DNA of 64,000 nt, taken from NCBI RefSeq assembly GCF_002259645.1, contig NZ_MWWV01000006.1, positions 1 through 64,000 of the forward strand, in the 5' to 3' direction. Under the pieces are notes generated by a model, which was not told where the DNA came from, made no database searches, and saw nothing but the letters and a program-made list of their open reading frames with translations. Shown here in pieces: positions 42,355 to 51,965 of this stretch. The position numbers were made by a program, and so were the translations under genes. Positions within the stretch are counted from its first letter, which is position 1, and every line of letters begins with the position of its first letter. Source of the DNA: Bifidobacterium tissieri. Lineage in GTDB: Bacteria > Actinomycetota > Actinomycetes > Actinomycetales > Bifidobacteriaceae.

Positions 42355-43752
42355 ATGGCAGAGAATATTATGCGAATCATCGACCTTCGTGGTCAGAACC
42401 TGTCCCGTGCCGAACTGCTGGCCGCGATGCCGCGTGCCGCCATGGGCACATCCGAGGCCACCGATCTGGTGCGCCCCATCCTCGAGGACGTCAAGGAGCG
42501 CGGCGCGGCCGCCCTGCGTGACTTCGAGGAGAAGTTCGATCACGTGCGTCCCGCCAATCTGCGTGTGCCCAAGGGGGCCATGCAGGAGGCCGTCAAGACG
42601 CTTGATCCCGAAGTACGTGCCGCCATCGAGGAATCCGTGCGCCGCGCCCGCGCCGTGGCTGCCAATCAGGTCCCGAAGGACTTCCACACCGATCTCGCCC
42701 CCGGTGCCCGCGTGGCCGAACGCTGGATCCCGATCCAGCGTGTGGGCCTGTACGTGCCCGGCGGCAAGGCCGTTTATCCGAGCTCGGTGATCATGAACGC
42801 CGTGCCGGCACAGGCCGCTGGCGTCGAATCGCTCGCCATCGCCACCCCGCCGGCACGCGACAACAACGAGGGTCTGCCGAACAAGACCATCCTCGCCACC
42901 TGCGCCATCCTCGGCGTGGATGAGGTGTACGCCGTCGGCGGCGCCCAGGCCATCGCCATGTTCGCCTACGGTGCCAAGGGCTCCGAGCCGCAGGACGGCG
43001 ACGTGCTGTGCGATCCGGTCGATAAGATCACCGGTCCGGGCAACATCTTCGTGGCCACCGCCAAGTCCCTCGTCTCCGCGTTCGTGGGCATCGACGCGGT
43101 CGCAGGCCCCACCGAGATCGGCATCATCGCCGACAAGGACGCCAACCCGAGCCTGCTGGCCGCCGATCTCATCGGTCAGGCCGAGCACGACGAGCTCGCC
43201 GGTTCCGTGCTGTTCACCGACTCCGAGGAGCTTGCCGCCAAGGTGCAGGAGAGCCTCAACTACCGCGTGCCTCGCACCGAACACGCCGAACGCGTGCACA
43301 CGTCCCTGTCCGGCACCCAGTCCGCCATCGTGCTCACCGACGGACTCGACCAGTCCATCGACGCCGCCAACGCGTACGCCGCCGAACACCTCGAGATCCA
43401 GACCGCCAACGCGGACGAGGTCGTCAAGCGCATCAAGAACGCCGGTGCCATCTTCCGCGGACCGTACTCGCCGGTCCCGCTGGGTGACTACATGTCCGGC
43501 TCCAACCACGTGCTGCCGACCGGCGGCACCGCCCGCTTCGCCGCCGGCCTCGGCGTGCACACGTTCATGAAGCCGGTCGAGGTCATCGAATACGACGAGG
43601 AGGGCCTCAAGGAGCTCGCCGCGCGCATCAACGCCTTCGCCGTCTCCGAGGATCTGCCCGCCCACGGCGAATGCGTGCTCAGTCGCTTCGTCAAGGACCC
43701 GTACGACAAGGCGACCCTGGACGCTCAGGAAAAGGAGGCCGGCCTCAAATGA
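42355..43752 (+). CDS. hisD: Histidinol dehydrogenase
   Basis: 465 residues. Oxidises L-histidinol to histidine in two NAD steps, zinc dependent. Motifs: ERWIPIQRVGLYVPGGKAVYPSSVIMNA (seen as VGLYVPGGKAVYPSS), DKITGPGNIFVATAK, DAVAGPTEIGIIAD, LIGQAEHDE with zinc-ligand residues, and GSNHVLPTGGTARF. ATG 42355 is 7 nt behind a TACCAT box and has no proper ribosome site, suggesting a leaderless start; ATG 42370 is the alternative. First gene of the histidine operon; hisC overlaps its stop by 4 nt. Confidence 0.94.
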   Translation: MAENIMRIIDLRGQNLSRAELLAAMPRAAMGTSEATDLVRPILEDVKERGAAALRDFEEKFDHVRPANLRVPKGAMQEAVKTLDPEVRAAIEESVRRARAVAANQVPKDFHTDLAPGARVAERWIPIQRVGLYVPGGKAVYPSSVIMNAVPAQAAGVESLAIATPPARDNNEGLPNKTILATCAILGVDEVYAVGGAQAIAMFAYGAKGSEPQDGDVLCDPVDKITGPGNIFVATAKSLVSAFVGIDAVAGPTEIGIIADKDANPSLLAADLIGQAEHDELAGSVLFTDSEELAAKVQESLNYRVPRTEHAERVHTSLSGTQSAIVLTDGLDQSIDAANAYAAEHLEIQTANADEVVKRIKNAGAIFRGPYSPVPLGDYMSGSNHVLPTGGTARFAAGLGVHTFMKPVEVIEYDEEGLKELAARINAFAVSEDLPAHGECVLSRFVKDPYDKATLDAQEKEAGLK

Positions 43753-44903
43753 GCATTCCGGCAAACCTGCCGCTGCGCAACGATCTCAAAGGGGAGGAGC
43801 CATACGGCGCTCCCCAGCTCGACGTTCCCGTCTGCCTCAATGTAAACGAGAACCCGTATCCGCCGGCACCGGACGTGGCCGACACCATCGCCGAACGCGT
43901 CCGTGAGATCGCTCCCACGCTCAACCGCTACCCGGATCGTGAGCACATCGCCCTGCGCAAGGCCTTCAGCGACTATCTCGCCAAGGAATCCGGCACCCGA
44001 CTCGCCGTCGAACAGCTGTGGGCCGCCAACGGTTCCAACGAGATCATGCTGCAGCTCTTCCAGGCGTTCGGCGGTCCCGGCCGCAAGGCGCTGAGCTTCA
44101 CGCCCACCTACTCCATGTACCCGGAGTACGCGCGCGACACCTTCACCGAATGGGTCACCGTGCCGCGCAACGACGACTTCACCATCAACATGGACGCCGC
44201 CATCGAGGCGATTAAGACCGTCAAGCCTGCCATGGTGCTCGTCACCAGCCCCAACAACCCCACCGGCACGCCGCTGCCGATGGACCAGACCAAGGCCCTG
44301 CTCGCCGCATGCGAGCAGGCCGACGTCGACGGCGCGGACGAAGGCGTGCATCCGATCCTCGTGGTGGACGAGGCCTACGTGGAATTCCGCACGCCCGGCG
44401 TGCCCTCCGCCGTCAGCCTGGTCAACGAGCACCCGAATCTGGCCGTCAGCCGCACCATGAGCAAGGCGTTCGCCTACGCCGGCGCACGCGTCGGATACAT
44501 CGCCGCGGATCAGGGCATCATCGACTCCATGCGCATCGTGCGCATGCCGTACCACCTGAGCGCCGTCACCCAGACAGCCGCCCTCGCCGCCCTTGAACAC
44601 ACCGACGAACAGCTCAGCACGGTCGCGCATCTGCGCGAGACCCGCGAGGCCACCGCCGAATGGCTCTCGTCGCTCACCTACAAGGGACGCAACATCACCG
44701 TGGCACACTCGGAATCGAACTTCGTGTACTTCGGCACGTTCGACGACCGTGATTTCATCTTCAACGAGCTGCTCAAGCGCGGCGTCCTCATCCGCGACGT
44801 CGGCCCCGAAGGCTGGCTGCGCGTGTGCATGGGCACCGACGAGGAGATGGCCACGTTCCGCAGTGCGTTCCTGGAAGTGCTCGAATTGGCCCAGAAGGCC
44901 TGA
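43749..44903 (+). CDS. hisC: Histidinol-phosphate aminotransferase
   Basis: 384 residues, PLP fold type I. Motifs: VNENPYPP, RYPDREHIALRKAF, WAANGSNEIMLQLFQAFGG, SFTPTYSMYPEYAR, TSPNNPTGT, VVDEAYVEF, the PLP Lys in SRTMSKAFAYAGARVGY, and the C-terminal RVCMGTDEE. A short Asp/Gly-rich insertion (ADVDGADEGVH) precedes VVDEAY. Translationally coupled to hisD and followed by hisB after 15 nt. Confidence 0.95.
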   Translation: MSIPANLPLRNDLKGEEPYGAPQLDVPVCLNVNENPYPPAPDVADTIAERVREIAPTLNRYPDREHIALRKAFSDYLAKESGTRLAVEQLWAANGSNEIMLQLFQAFGGPGRKALSFTPTYSMYPEYARDTFTEWVTVPRNDDFTINMDAAIEAIKTVKPAMVLVTSPNNPTGTPLPMDQTKALLAACEQADVDGADEGVHPILVVDEAYVEFRTPGVPSAVSLVNEHPNLAVSRTMSKAFAYAGARVGYIAADQGIIDSMRIVRMPYHLSAVTQTAALAALEHTDEQLSTVAHLRETREATAEWLSSLTYKGRNITVAHSESNFVYFGTFDDRDFIFNELLKRGVLIRDVGPEGWLRVCMGTDEEMATFRSAFLEVLELAQKA

Positions 44904-44918
44904 AAGGAGTCACCAATC

Positions 44919-45521
44919 ATGGCAAGAACCGCTACGATCAAGCGTGAGACCAGCGAATCCTGCATTGAACTGTCGCTGAATCTCGACGGCACGGGAAAGA
45001 CGAACATCGACACCTCCGTGCCCTTCTACAATCACATGATGACCGCGCTCGGCAAGCACTCGCTCATCGACCTCGACATCAAGGCGCATGGCGACACCGA
45101 TATCGATGTGCACCACACCGTCGAGGACACGGCCATCGTCTTCGGCGAGGCCCTGAAGCAGGCCCTCGGCGACAAGCGTGGCATCCGTCGTTTCGCCGAC
45201 GCCACCGTGCCGCTCGACGAGGCCCTGGCCAAGGCCGTGATCGACATCTCCGGCCGTCCGTACGCCGTATGCACCGGCGAACCGGAAGGCTTTGAATACG
45301 CGATGATCGGCGGTCACTTCACCGGATCCATGGTCCGTCACGTCATGGAATCCATCGCATTTCACGCCGGACTGTGCCTGCACCTGCAGCTGATCGCCGG
45401 ACGTGATCCGCACCACATCGCCGAAGCCGAATTCAAGGCCGTGGCCCGCGCGCTGCGCTTCGCCATCGAACCCGATCCGCGCATCCAGGGTCTGATCCCC
45501 AGCACCAAGGGGTCGCTATGA
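44919..45521 (+). CDS. hisB: Imidazoleglycerol-phosphate dehydratase
   Basis: 200 residues, the monofunctional HisB. Motifs: [24 protein letters not shown] (core [12 protein letters not shown]), [16 protein letters not shown] with metal-binding His residues, [24 protein letters not shown], and the second dehydratase half [15 protein letters not shown] and [17 protein letters not shown]. Site AAAGGAG precedes ATG 44919. The next gene starts within its stop codon. Confidence 0.96.
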   Translation: MARTATIKRETSESCIELSLNLDGTGKTNIDTSVPFYNHMMTALGKHSLIDLDIKAHGDTDIDVHHTVEDTAIVFGEALKQALGDKRGIRRFADATVPLDEALAKAVIDISGRPYAVCTGEPEGFEYAMIGGHFTGSMVRHVMESIAFHAGLCLHLQLIAGRDPHHIAEAEFKAVARALRFAIEPDPRIQGLIPSTKGSL

Positions 45522-46156
45522 CCGACAACAACGCCGACAACAACGCCGACAAGAACAATGACCGCGATCCCGATTCGCTCAGCGAGGAAGAGATCAACGC
45601 CGCGTTGGCCGGATTCGAAGACGAACTCAACGATCTGGACAGCGGCCTTGGCAACTTCGACGACGAGCTTCAGGGGTTGCTGGGCAACAAGGCCAAGGCC
45701 GCGGTGCTCATCACCCAGCTGAGCGCTCCCGACCTGCTCGCCGCGTTCTGCCAGCTTTCCGACATCTCCGCGCACTGCGTGGGATCGGATCAGGGAGCCG
45801 TCGCCGTGCTGCGCAACGTGGACGGTGACGGTCCCGAGTCGGCGGCACGTGACCTGACCACCGTGGTCTCCGGACTGTCGGTGGTGCTGGCGGTCAACCG
45901 TGCCGACAAACTCGAAGCCACCTTGTGGGTGAACGGCAAACCGGGCAACAAGTTCGCGCCTCCCGTGCTGTTCATGTCCACGCCGTCGTTCGTGGAGGAT
46001 CTGCTGATCGGCACGAGCAATATCGACGACGTTCGCGCCGCCGGGTATCAGATCGCCGATTCCGGCGACTACGATCGTGCGGCCGCTCTGCAGGTGATCG
46101 CCAAGCATACGAAGTTCGGCCGCGGCGGTTCCACCCGGAACTCCAGCGTGAAGTGA
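45518..46156 (+). CDS. Conserved hypothetical protein embedded in the his operon
   Basis: 212 residues, cytoplasmic, no family recognised. The first 45 residues are Asn/Asp/Glu-rich and disordered; the remainder forms an alpha/beta domain ([65 protein letters not shown]) ending with KHTKFGRGG. No catalytic motif stands out. ATGA overlap with hisB means it is translated with the pathway. Either it is a passenger or an unrecognised helper of histidine synthesis. Confidence 0.75.
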   Translation: MTDNNADNNADKNNDRDPDSLSEEEINAALAGFEDELNDLDSGLGNFDDELQGLLGNKAKAAVLITQLSAPDLLAAFCQLSDISAHCVGSDQGAVAVLRNVDGDGPESAARDLTTVVSGLSVVLAVNRADKLEATLWVNGKPGNKFAPPVLFMSTPSFVEDLLIGTSNIDDVRAAGYQIADSGDYDRAAALQVIAKHTKFGRGGSTRNSSVK

Positions 46157-46234
46157 CGTTCCGCGCCTGTCTCGTACGAGCTCGTGATATGACGAACCGT
46201 GCGAGACGGGTCCGGCTAATCAGAAAGGCTTGAA

Positions 46235-46879
46235 ATGACATCGGTAGTTGTCTTCGACTACGGATTCGGCAATGTCCGTTCCATGGTGCGCGCCCTGGCG
46301 AATCTTGACATCGATGTGACCCTGACCAGCGATTATCGACAGGCCATGGAGGCCGATGGTCTCGTGGTGCCCGGCGTGGGCGCGTTTGCGGCTTGCGTGG
46401 AGGGACTGAAGACCGTGGGCGGCGATCGCGTGGTGCATGAACGGCTCGAAGCCGGGCGTCCTGTGCTGGGCGTGTGCGTGGGCCTGCAGGTCATGTTCGA
46501 AAGCGGAGTCGAAGGAGGAACGCCCGCCGACGGCCTCGGTTACGTCGGGGGAGTGGTGGAACCGCTTGACGCCGACGTGGTGCCGCACATGGGTTGGAAC
46601 ACCGTGGACGCCGCCGAGGGATCGACGCTGCTGCACGGTCTGGAGCATGAGCGTTTCTACTTCGTGCATTCCTACGCCGTGTCCCACCCCACACCGGATG
46701 GGAAGAATGCGTCCGTGATCGCCGGCGACCCCGACACCAAGTTCACATGGTGTGAATACGGTCGCAGCCGTTTCGTTGCGGCAGTGGAGAAAGGGGCGCT
46801 CAGCGCCACCCAGTTCCACCCCGAAAAGTCGGCCGATGCCGGGGCGCAGCTGCTGCGCAATTGGATCGCCACGTTCTGA
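46235..46879 (+). CDS. hisH: Imidazole glycerol phosphate synthase, glutaminase subunit
   Basis: 214 residues, class I glutamine amidotransferase. Supplies ammonia to HisF. VVFDYGFGNVRSM opens the protein, LVVPGVGAFAACV follows, the nucleophile Cys is in LGVCVGLQVMFE, and the His/Glu pair in TQFHPEKSADAG. HisF is not in the window. Start ATG 46235 has AGAAAGG upstream, 78 nt after the previous stop. Confidence 0.95.
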   Translation: MTSVVVFDYGFGNVRSMVRALANLDIDVTLTSDYRQAMEADGLVVPGVGAFAACVEGLKTVGGDRVVHERLEAGRPVLGVCVGLQVMFESGVEGGTPADGLGYVGGVVEPLDADVVPHMGWNTVDAAEGSTLLHGLEHERFYFVHSYAVSHPTPDGKNASVIAGDPDTKFTWCEYGRSRFVAAVEKGALSATQFHPEKSADAGAQLLRNWIATF

Positions 46880-46919
46880 TTGACGATCGTAATCGTCTGA
46901 TCATCTGAAAGGAAAAACC

Positions 46920-47645
46920 ATGCTTACCCTTCTTCCCGCCGTCGATGTGCGTGACGGCAAGGCCGTGCGTCTGCGTCAGGGCGAATCCGGTTCGGAAACC
47001 GATTACGGCAGCCCGCTTGAGGCCGCTCGCACCTGGGTGGAATCCGGTGCGAAATGGATTCACCTGGTGGATCTCGACGCCGCGTTCGGCACCGGCGACA
47101 ACCGCGCGCAGCTGCGCGGCATCGTCGGCGAACTCGGCGACAAGGTGAACATCGAGATGAGCGGCGGCGTACGCGACGACGCCTCGCTCGACGCCGCTCT
47201 CGACGCGGGTGCCGCCCGCGTGAACATCGGCACCGCCGCACTCGAAAACCCCGAATGGACCGCCGAAGTCATTAAGAAGTACGGCGACCGTGTGGCCGTT
47301 GGACTTGACGTGCGCGGCCACACGCTGGCCGCCCGCGGATGGGTCAAGGAAGGCGGCGACCTGTTCGAGACCATGAAGTTCCTCGACTCGGTCGGATGCT
47401 CCCGCTATGTGGTCACCGACGTGGCCCGCGACGGCATGATGAGCGGCCCGAACATCGACCTGCTGCGCGAGGTGGCCGAACGCACCGACGCCAAGGTGAC
47501 CGCATCCGGCGGCATCTCCAGCCTCGACGATCTGCGCGCCATCAAGACGCTTGACGGACTGGGCGTGGACTCGGCCATCCTCGGCAAGTCCCTCTACGCC
47601 CGTGCCTTCACGCTGGAGGAGGCCCTCGAGGTCGCCAACGCCTAG
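46920..47645 (+). CDS. priA: Phosphoribosyl isomerase A (HisA/TrpF bifunctional PriA)
   Basis: 241 residues, TIM barrel. Motifs: [91 protein letters not shown], and [11 protein letters not shown]. The RGW-EGGDL loop and overall length are of the actinobacterial PriA type, which isomerises both ProFAR (histidine) and PRA (tryptophan). Bifunctionality is inferred from family. Site GAAAGGAAAAACC. Followed by a perfect terminator. Confidence 0.92.
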   Translation: MLTLLPAVDVRDGKAVRLRQGESGSETDYGSPLEAARTWVESGAKWIHLVDLDAAFGTGDNRAQLRGIVGELGDKVNIEMSGGVRDDASLDAALDAGAARVNIGTAALENPEWTAEVIKKYGDRVAVGLDVRGHTLAARGWVKEGGDLFETMKFLDSVGCSRYVVTDVARDGMMSGPNIDLLREVAERTDAKVTASGGISSLDDLRAIKTLDGLGVDSAILGKSLYARAFTLEEALEVANA

Positions 47646-47684
47646 TACATAACCGTACATAACCAGAAAACGGGATATACGAAA

Positions 47685-47723
47685 CCGGGGTGGATGCGTG
47701 CTGCATGCAGGCATCCACCCCGG
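47685..47723 (+). terminator. Terminator of the histidine operon
   Basis: Perfect 13-bp stem CCGGGGTGGATGC / GCATCCACCCCGG with a 13-nt loop, followed by CTCATTCTCC. It may also serve the convergent gene at 47806. Confidence 0.8.
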
Positions 47724-47805
47724 CTCATTCTCCGGATGAATCAGACCGGATTCGGAAACCGGTGCGCCACGACTCCGTTATCGCACTGATTCCGCGGCTT
47801 GTACG

Positions 47806-49239
47806 CTACTTCGCACAGGGCAGATGACCGGACCTGATCTGGTCCATGAACACCTTGTAGTCCTCTTCGTTCTGATCGGCGTACTGCTTGGCGAACGTGA
47901 TGATCGCATCATCGAAGTTCGTCTCCTCGCCCATGTAGCCATCGATGGCGATGGCGTCGCCGGTACGGGCATGCGCGTGCGCCAGCGCCCAGGCGCTCAT
48001 GCGCGCGGTGTTGATGATGCCTTCCTTGCCGGCGTTGTCCAGATCGATCGACCCCTTGCCATTCCACAACTGGCGTACGTAATAGTCCTTGCGAAGGCCA
48101 TCACGCGTGGTCATGCTCGTCCAGCCGAGCAGCACATCGGCCGTGGTCTGGATCAGCTTCTGCCCCTGCACCACGCGCTCGCCGTGCGTCGCATATCGAC
48201 TGACACCGACGAAGCGTTCCAGCACCGAGGCCTCCGCCTCCTTGATCTGCAACACCAGGGCGTCGTCCACATCGCGACCGCTGAGCAGCAGCACCCATAC
48301 GCGTGTGCCCACACTGCCCACGCCGACCACCTTGCGTGCCGCATCATGATAACGATGGTAGGAATCCAGCACGCGCAGACGGTCATGATACAGGTTCTCG
48401 CGATATCCCTCGAACAGCGTCTTGATCGTTTCGTCGAGCGGACCTTCGTGATCATATCCCGTGAGCTTGTCGATCGGCACGAGTTCCGGTGGCATCCAAC
48501 GGAACTTCGGCTCGCCGTTCCTCATATAGGCGAATTTCTGCGCGGCATGGTTGGAATCCTTGGCCACCGCCTTGACCACCGTACGGCGCAGCGTCTTGCT
48601 GGGCATGCCGTTGCGTTCGAAGTCCTGAATCGTCCTGGCCACGTCCAGATGCGCGTACCAGATATCGAGATTGTCCATCTGTGAGAATTCGTGAATCGCC
48701 TCATGATAGGCGCGAATGCATTCGGACACCGCACGCTTCCTTGTGTCGGTGTCGAATCCTCGATCTCGCGCGCAGATCTCGACGCTGGTGACCAGACGCT
48801 TCACATCCCACTCCCACGGGCCGGGCAGGGTCTCGTCGAAATCGTTCACGTCGAACACCAGATGCTGCGTGGGGGACATGAAGATGCCGAAGTTCGCGAT
48901 ATGCGCATCGCCCACGCACTGGACGGGGATGCCGCTGATCGGCGTCTTTACCAGATCAGAGGCCATGATCAACGCGGTGCCGCGATAGAACGTGAACGGC
49001 GAGACGCTCATTCGCGCATACCGCAATGGGATCAATTCCTGCACACGGGCCGCCGACTGCTCCTCCAGCAGCGCGATCTTCTCCTCACGACCGGGAACCA
49101 CCGTCCATGCGGCATGCGATGAGCGCGGAGCGTTGCTACGGGCAGTCAGACCGGCGGCTCGCCGGTCCTCAGGGTTGTCGGCCTGTTGCCAGTCCAGGAC
49201 TATCGGCGGTCGTGTCTGTGTGCCTGTCGAATCGGCCAT
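47806..49239 (-). CDS. DUF2252 family protein
   Basis: About 477 residues from ATG 49239 (ATG 49266 is an in-frame alternative). The blocks ELIPLRYARMSVSPFTFYRG, VGDAHIANFGIF, DVNDFDETLPGPWEWDVKRL, VGVGSVGTRVW and YVRQLWNGKGS define DUF2252, a kinase-like (aminoglycoside phosphotransferase-type) fold of unknown function widespread in actinobacteria. GDAH and NDFDE would correspond to catalytic and metal-binding positions in that fold; this is inference. No operon partner. Confidence 0.88.
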   Translation of the reverse strand: MADSTGTQTRPPIVLDWQQADNPEDRRAAGLTARSNAPRSSHAAWTVVPGREEKIALLEEQSAARVQELIPLRYARMSVSPFTFYRGTALIMASDLVKTPISGIPVQCVGDAHIANFGIFMSPTQHLVFDVNDFDETLPGPWEWDVKRLVTSVEICARDRGFDTDTRKRAVSECIRAYHEAIHEFSQMDNLDIWYAHLDVARTIQDFERNGMPSKTLRRTVVKAVAKDSNHAAQKFAYMRNGEPKFRWMPPELVPIDKLTGYDHEGPLDETIKTLFEGYRENLYHDRLRVLDSYHRYHDAARKVVGVGSVGTRVWVLLLSGRDVDDALVLQIKEAEASVLERFVGVSRYATHGERVVQGQKLIQTTADVLLGWTSMTTRDGLRKDYYVRQLWNGKGSIDLDNAGKEGIINTARMSAWALAHAHARTGDAIAIDGYMGEETNFDDAIITFAKQYADQNEEDYKVFMDQIRSGHLPCAK

Positions 49240-49463
49240 TGCGGTACTATCCCCAATCTTCAACATCGAAACAGCGAAACAATTCCCCCACTACAATACG
49301 CGTCTGAACGGCACGAGAATGACGGTTTGACGATCACCCCGGATTTTTCACGCCGATTACCTCGGATTTGCCACTGATTCATCTTGTGATGTGAGGAAAC
49401 TCATAGTTGTTCTGATGAACAACGGCCGTTTTCCGCATCTCACGCTCGATATAGTGATTTGGT

Positions 49464-50225
49464 ATGAGCGAAGAGCACAATGAAGTCAACGGTATGATCG
49501 GACGGGAGTCGACGGTGGTCCCTGGACGGTTCGGCGATCCGTTCGTCATCGATGACAAGCATGTACTGGTATCACGCGGTGACGGCAGAACGGTCCGGTC
49601 CCGTCCGCTGTTTCTCTGCCTGCACGGCTGGGGCGCCAACGAGGAGGACGCCGAGGACCTGATCCAGATGGTCACGCCGCTCAGCGATTACGTATCGCTG
49701 CGCGGACCGTACACGCTTGAGGAGCCCAAGGGCACATACATTCCCGGCGCCTACGCGTGGTTCCACGACAACATTCTCAGCGGCGACGATCTCGACTACG
49801 ACGTCTACGCCGCGGCCAAGGCCATCGACGACTGGGTGACCACGCATGTGCCCGCCGATCGTGACGTCGTGCCATTCGGCTTTTCGCAGGGCGGCACGAT
49901 TGCCGTGCACCTGCTGCGTCTCCACCCCGAACGCTATCGGGCCGCGGTCTCGTTCTCCGGCTATCTCGCCCCCGGACGCGTGCCCGGCACGGCTCCGGCC
50001 GACGATCGCCTTATCGAACTCGACCGTCCGGTGTACTACTGCTACGGCAAGAAGGAGTCCGTCGTCCCCAAATACGAACTCTACGCCTGCGCCGCATGGC
50101 TTGAGGAACATACGTGGCTCAACACCAAGAGCTACCGTGGTCTCGATCACGCGGTGAACCTCGACGAGTTCAACGACATCCGCGAATGGCTGATCACCAA
50201 CGATCTCGCCTCCGGTGTCATGTGA
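49464..50225 (+). CDS. Alpha/beta hydrolase, phospholipase/carboxylesterase type
   Basis: 253 residues, cytoplasmic. LFLCLHGWGANEEDAEDLI gives the oxyanion region, VVPFGFSQGGTIAVHLLRL the nucleophile elbow with GFSQG, and a late DHAVNL the catalytic His, as in the PF02230 group. Substrate unknown. TATAGT at 49450-49455 lies 8 nt before the ATG and there is no ribosome site, suggesting a leaderless transcript. It stands just upstream of glnA. Confidence 0.82.
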   Translation: MSEEHNEVNGMIGRESTVVPGRFGDPFVIDDKHVLVSRGDGRTVRSRPLFLCLHGWGANEEDAEDLIQMVTPLSDYVSLRGPYTLEEPKGTYIPGAYAWFHDNILSGDDLDYDVYAAAKAIDDWVTTHVPADRDVVPFGFSQGGTIAVHLLRLHPERYRAAVSFSGYLAPGRVPGTAPADDRLIELDRPVYYCYGKKESVVPKYELYACAAWLEEHTWLNTKSYRGLDHAVNLDEFNDIREWLITNDLASGVM

Positions 50226-50281
50226 CGAAAGCGACACGCGTGACGTTCTGTTAACGAGTCGCGAAACAAACCCGTGAAACC

Positions 50282-51628
50282 ATGTCCGTTATGGACAGAC
50301 AGCAAGAGTTTGCTTTGCGCACGGTCGAGGAACGCGACGTGCGCTTTATTCGTTTGTGGTTCACCGACGTTCTCGGTACCCTCAAATCAGTGGCCATCGC
50401 CCCCGCTGAACTCGAGGCCGCGTTCGAGGAAGGGCTTGGCTTCGACGGATCGGCCATCGAGGGTCTCACCCGTGTCTCCGAAGACGACATGATCGTCAAA
50501 CCCGACCCCTCCACATTCCAGATCCTGCCCTGGCGTGGCGGTCCGCAAGGTACCGCCCGCATGTTCTGCGATGTGCTCACCCCCGAAGGCGAGCCCAGCA
50601 TGGGCGATCCGCGTTACGTGCTCAAGCGTACCCTCGCCAAGGCCAAGGAAAAAGGCTTTACCTTCTACATCCATCCCGAGATCGAGTTCTACCTGTTCGA
50701 GCAGCAGGACGACTGGTCGCAGGCTCCCAAGCCCGTCGATGAAGGCGGCTATTTCGATCACGTGCCGCGCAGCCCCGGCATGGACTTCCGCCGCGCCACC
50801 GTGAACATGCTCGAACAGATGGGCATCTCCGTCGAGTATTCGCATCACGAGGCAGGCCCCGGTCAGAACGAGATCGATCTGCGCTATGCCGATGCGCTCA
50901 CCATGGCCGACAACATCATGACCTTCCGCACCGTGGTCAAGGAGATCTCCCTTGAACGCGGCATCCACGCGAGCTTCATGCCCAAGCCGCTCGCCGACCA
51001 CCCCGGTTCCGGCATGCACACGCACCTCAGCCTCTTCGAAGGCGACGCCAACGCCTTCTACGAGGCGGGCCAGGAGTTCAACATGTCGCTCACCGCCCGT
51101 CAGTTCGCCGCCGGTATTCTCCACCATGCGGCCGAAATCACCGCCGTGTGCGACCAGTTCGTCAACTCCTACAAGCGCCTTTGGGGAGGCAACGAGGCCC
51201 CCAGCTACATCTGCTGGGGCCACAACAACCGCTCCGCCCTCCTCCGCGTGCCGCAGTACAAGCCCGGCAAGGGCAACTCCTCGCGTATGGAGTTCCGCGC
51301 CCTCGACCCCGTCACCAACCCGTACCTCGCCTACTCGCTGCTCCTCGCCGCCGGCCTCGACGGCATCGAAAAGCAGATGACCCTCGGCGAGCCCACGAGC
51401 GACGACGTCTGGGAGCTCACCGACGAGGAACGTCAGGCCATGGGCATCCAGCCCCTCCCTGACTCCCTGGACACCGCCCTCAAGATCATGTCCAAGTCCG
51501 ACTTCGTCGCCGACGTACTGGGCGAGCACGTCTTCCGCTACTTCCTGCGCAACAAGCGCAAGGAGTGGGACGACTACCGTATGCAGGTCACGCCCTATGA
51601 GCTGAAGCGGTATTTGCCTCGTCTGTAG
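50282..51628 (+). CDS. glnA: Glutamine synthetase type I
   Basis: 448 residues. ATP-dependent glutamate to glutamine. Motifs: FTDVLGTLKSVAI, GFDGSAIEGL (beta-grasp), EIEFYLF, GPGQNEIDLRYADAL, the ATP region MPKPLADHPGSGMHTHLSL, and RMEFRALDPVTNPYLAYSLLLAAGLDGIEKQ. The adenylylation loop with the NLY-type tyrosine of GSI-beta is absent, and the length of about 448 fits the GSI-alpha class, so adenylylation control is unlikely. ATG 50282 or 50291 may start it; neither has a clear ribosome site. Confidence 0.94.
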   Translation: MSVMDRQQEFALRTVEERDVRFIRLWFTDVLGTLKSVAIAPAELEAAFEEGLGFDGSAIEGLTRVSEDDMIVKPDPSTFQILPWRGGPQGTARMFCDVLTPEGEPSMGDPRYVLKRTLAKAKEKGFTFYIHPEIEFYLFEQQDDWSQAPKPVDEGGYFDHVPRSPGMDFRRATVNMLEQMGISVEYSHHEAGPGQNEIDLRYADALTMADNIMTFRTVVKEISLERGIHASFMPKPLADHPGSGMHTHLSLFEGDANAFYEAGQEFNMSLTARQFAAGILHHAAEITAVCDQFVNSYKRLWGGNEAPSYICWGHNNRSALLRVPQYKPGKGNSSRMEFRALDPVTNPYLAYSLLLAAGLDGIEKQMTLGEPTSDDVWELTDEERQAMGIQPLPDSLDTALKIMSKSDFVADVLGEHVFRYFLRNKRKEWDDYRMQVTPYELKRYLPRL

Positions 51629-51667
51629 CGTCTAGAGCAACCGGCCGAAAACTGTCCGGAAGCTGAG

Positions 51668-51773
51668 CAGAAACTGCCCAACGTGTGCGGTATCGGTGTC
51701 GCAGAAGATGAAGGCGTACGCCGGTACGTCGATTCTTCTACAGTGCCGATAACGCTCCGTTGGGCAGTTTCTG
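51668..51773. repeat. 106-bp imperfect palindrome with perfect 16-bp ends
   Basis: CAGAAACTGCCCAACG (51668-51683) is inversely repeated at 51758-51773. Inside, TATCGG/CCGATA and AGAAGA/TCTTCT also pair, so the whole folds into one long stem with internal loops. It could be the glnA terminator, a structured RNA or a small foldback element. The rest of 51629-51965 shows only the leader of the next gene. Confidence 0.75.
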
Positions 51774-51965
51774 TATGGGGCGTGGACGATAGGTGGATCA
51801 AGGCTTTCGTGAATATATCGGCCGTGTGTAGCCGATATGCATAACCGGTAACTGTGGTGAACATCACGGCATCGGAAGTGGCACGGGGATGGTGTTCGGG
51901 CCTAGGGTGGATATGTTGCATAAGGAAGAAAAAACCATTCACCTATGAGGATAGAGAGTCCCACC

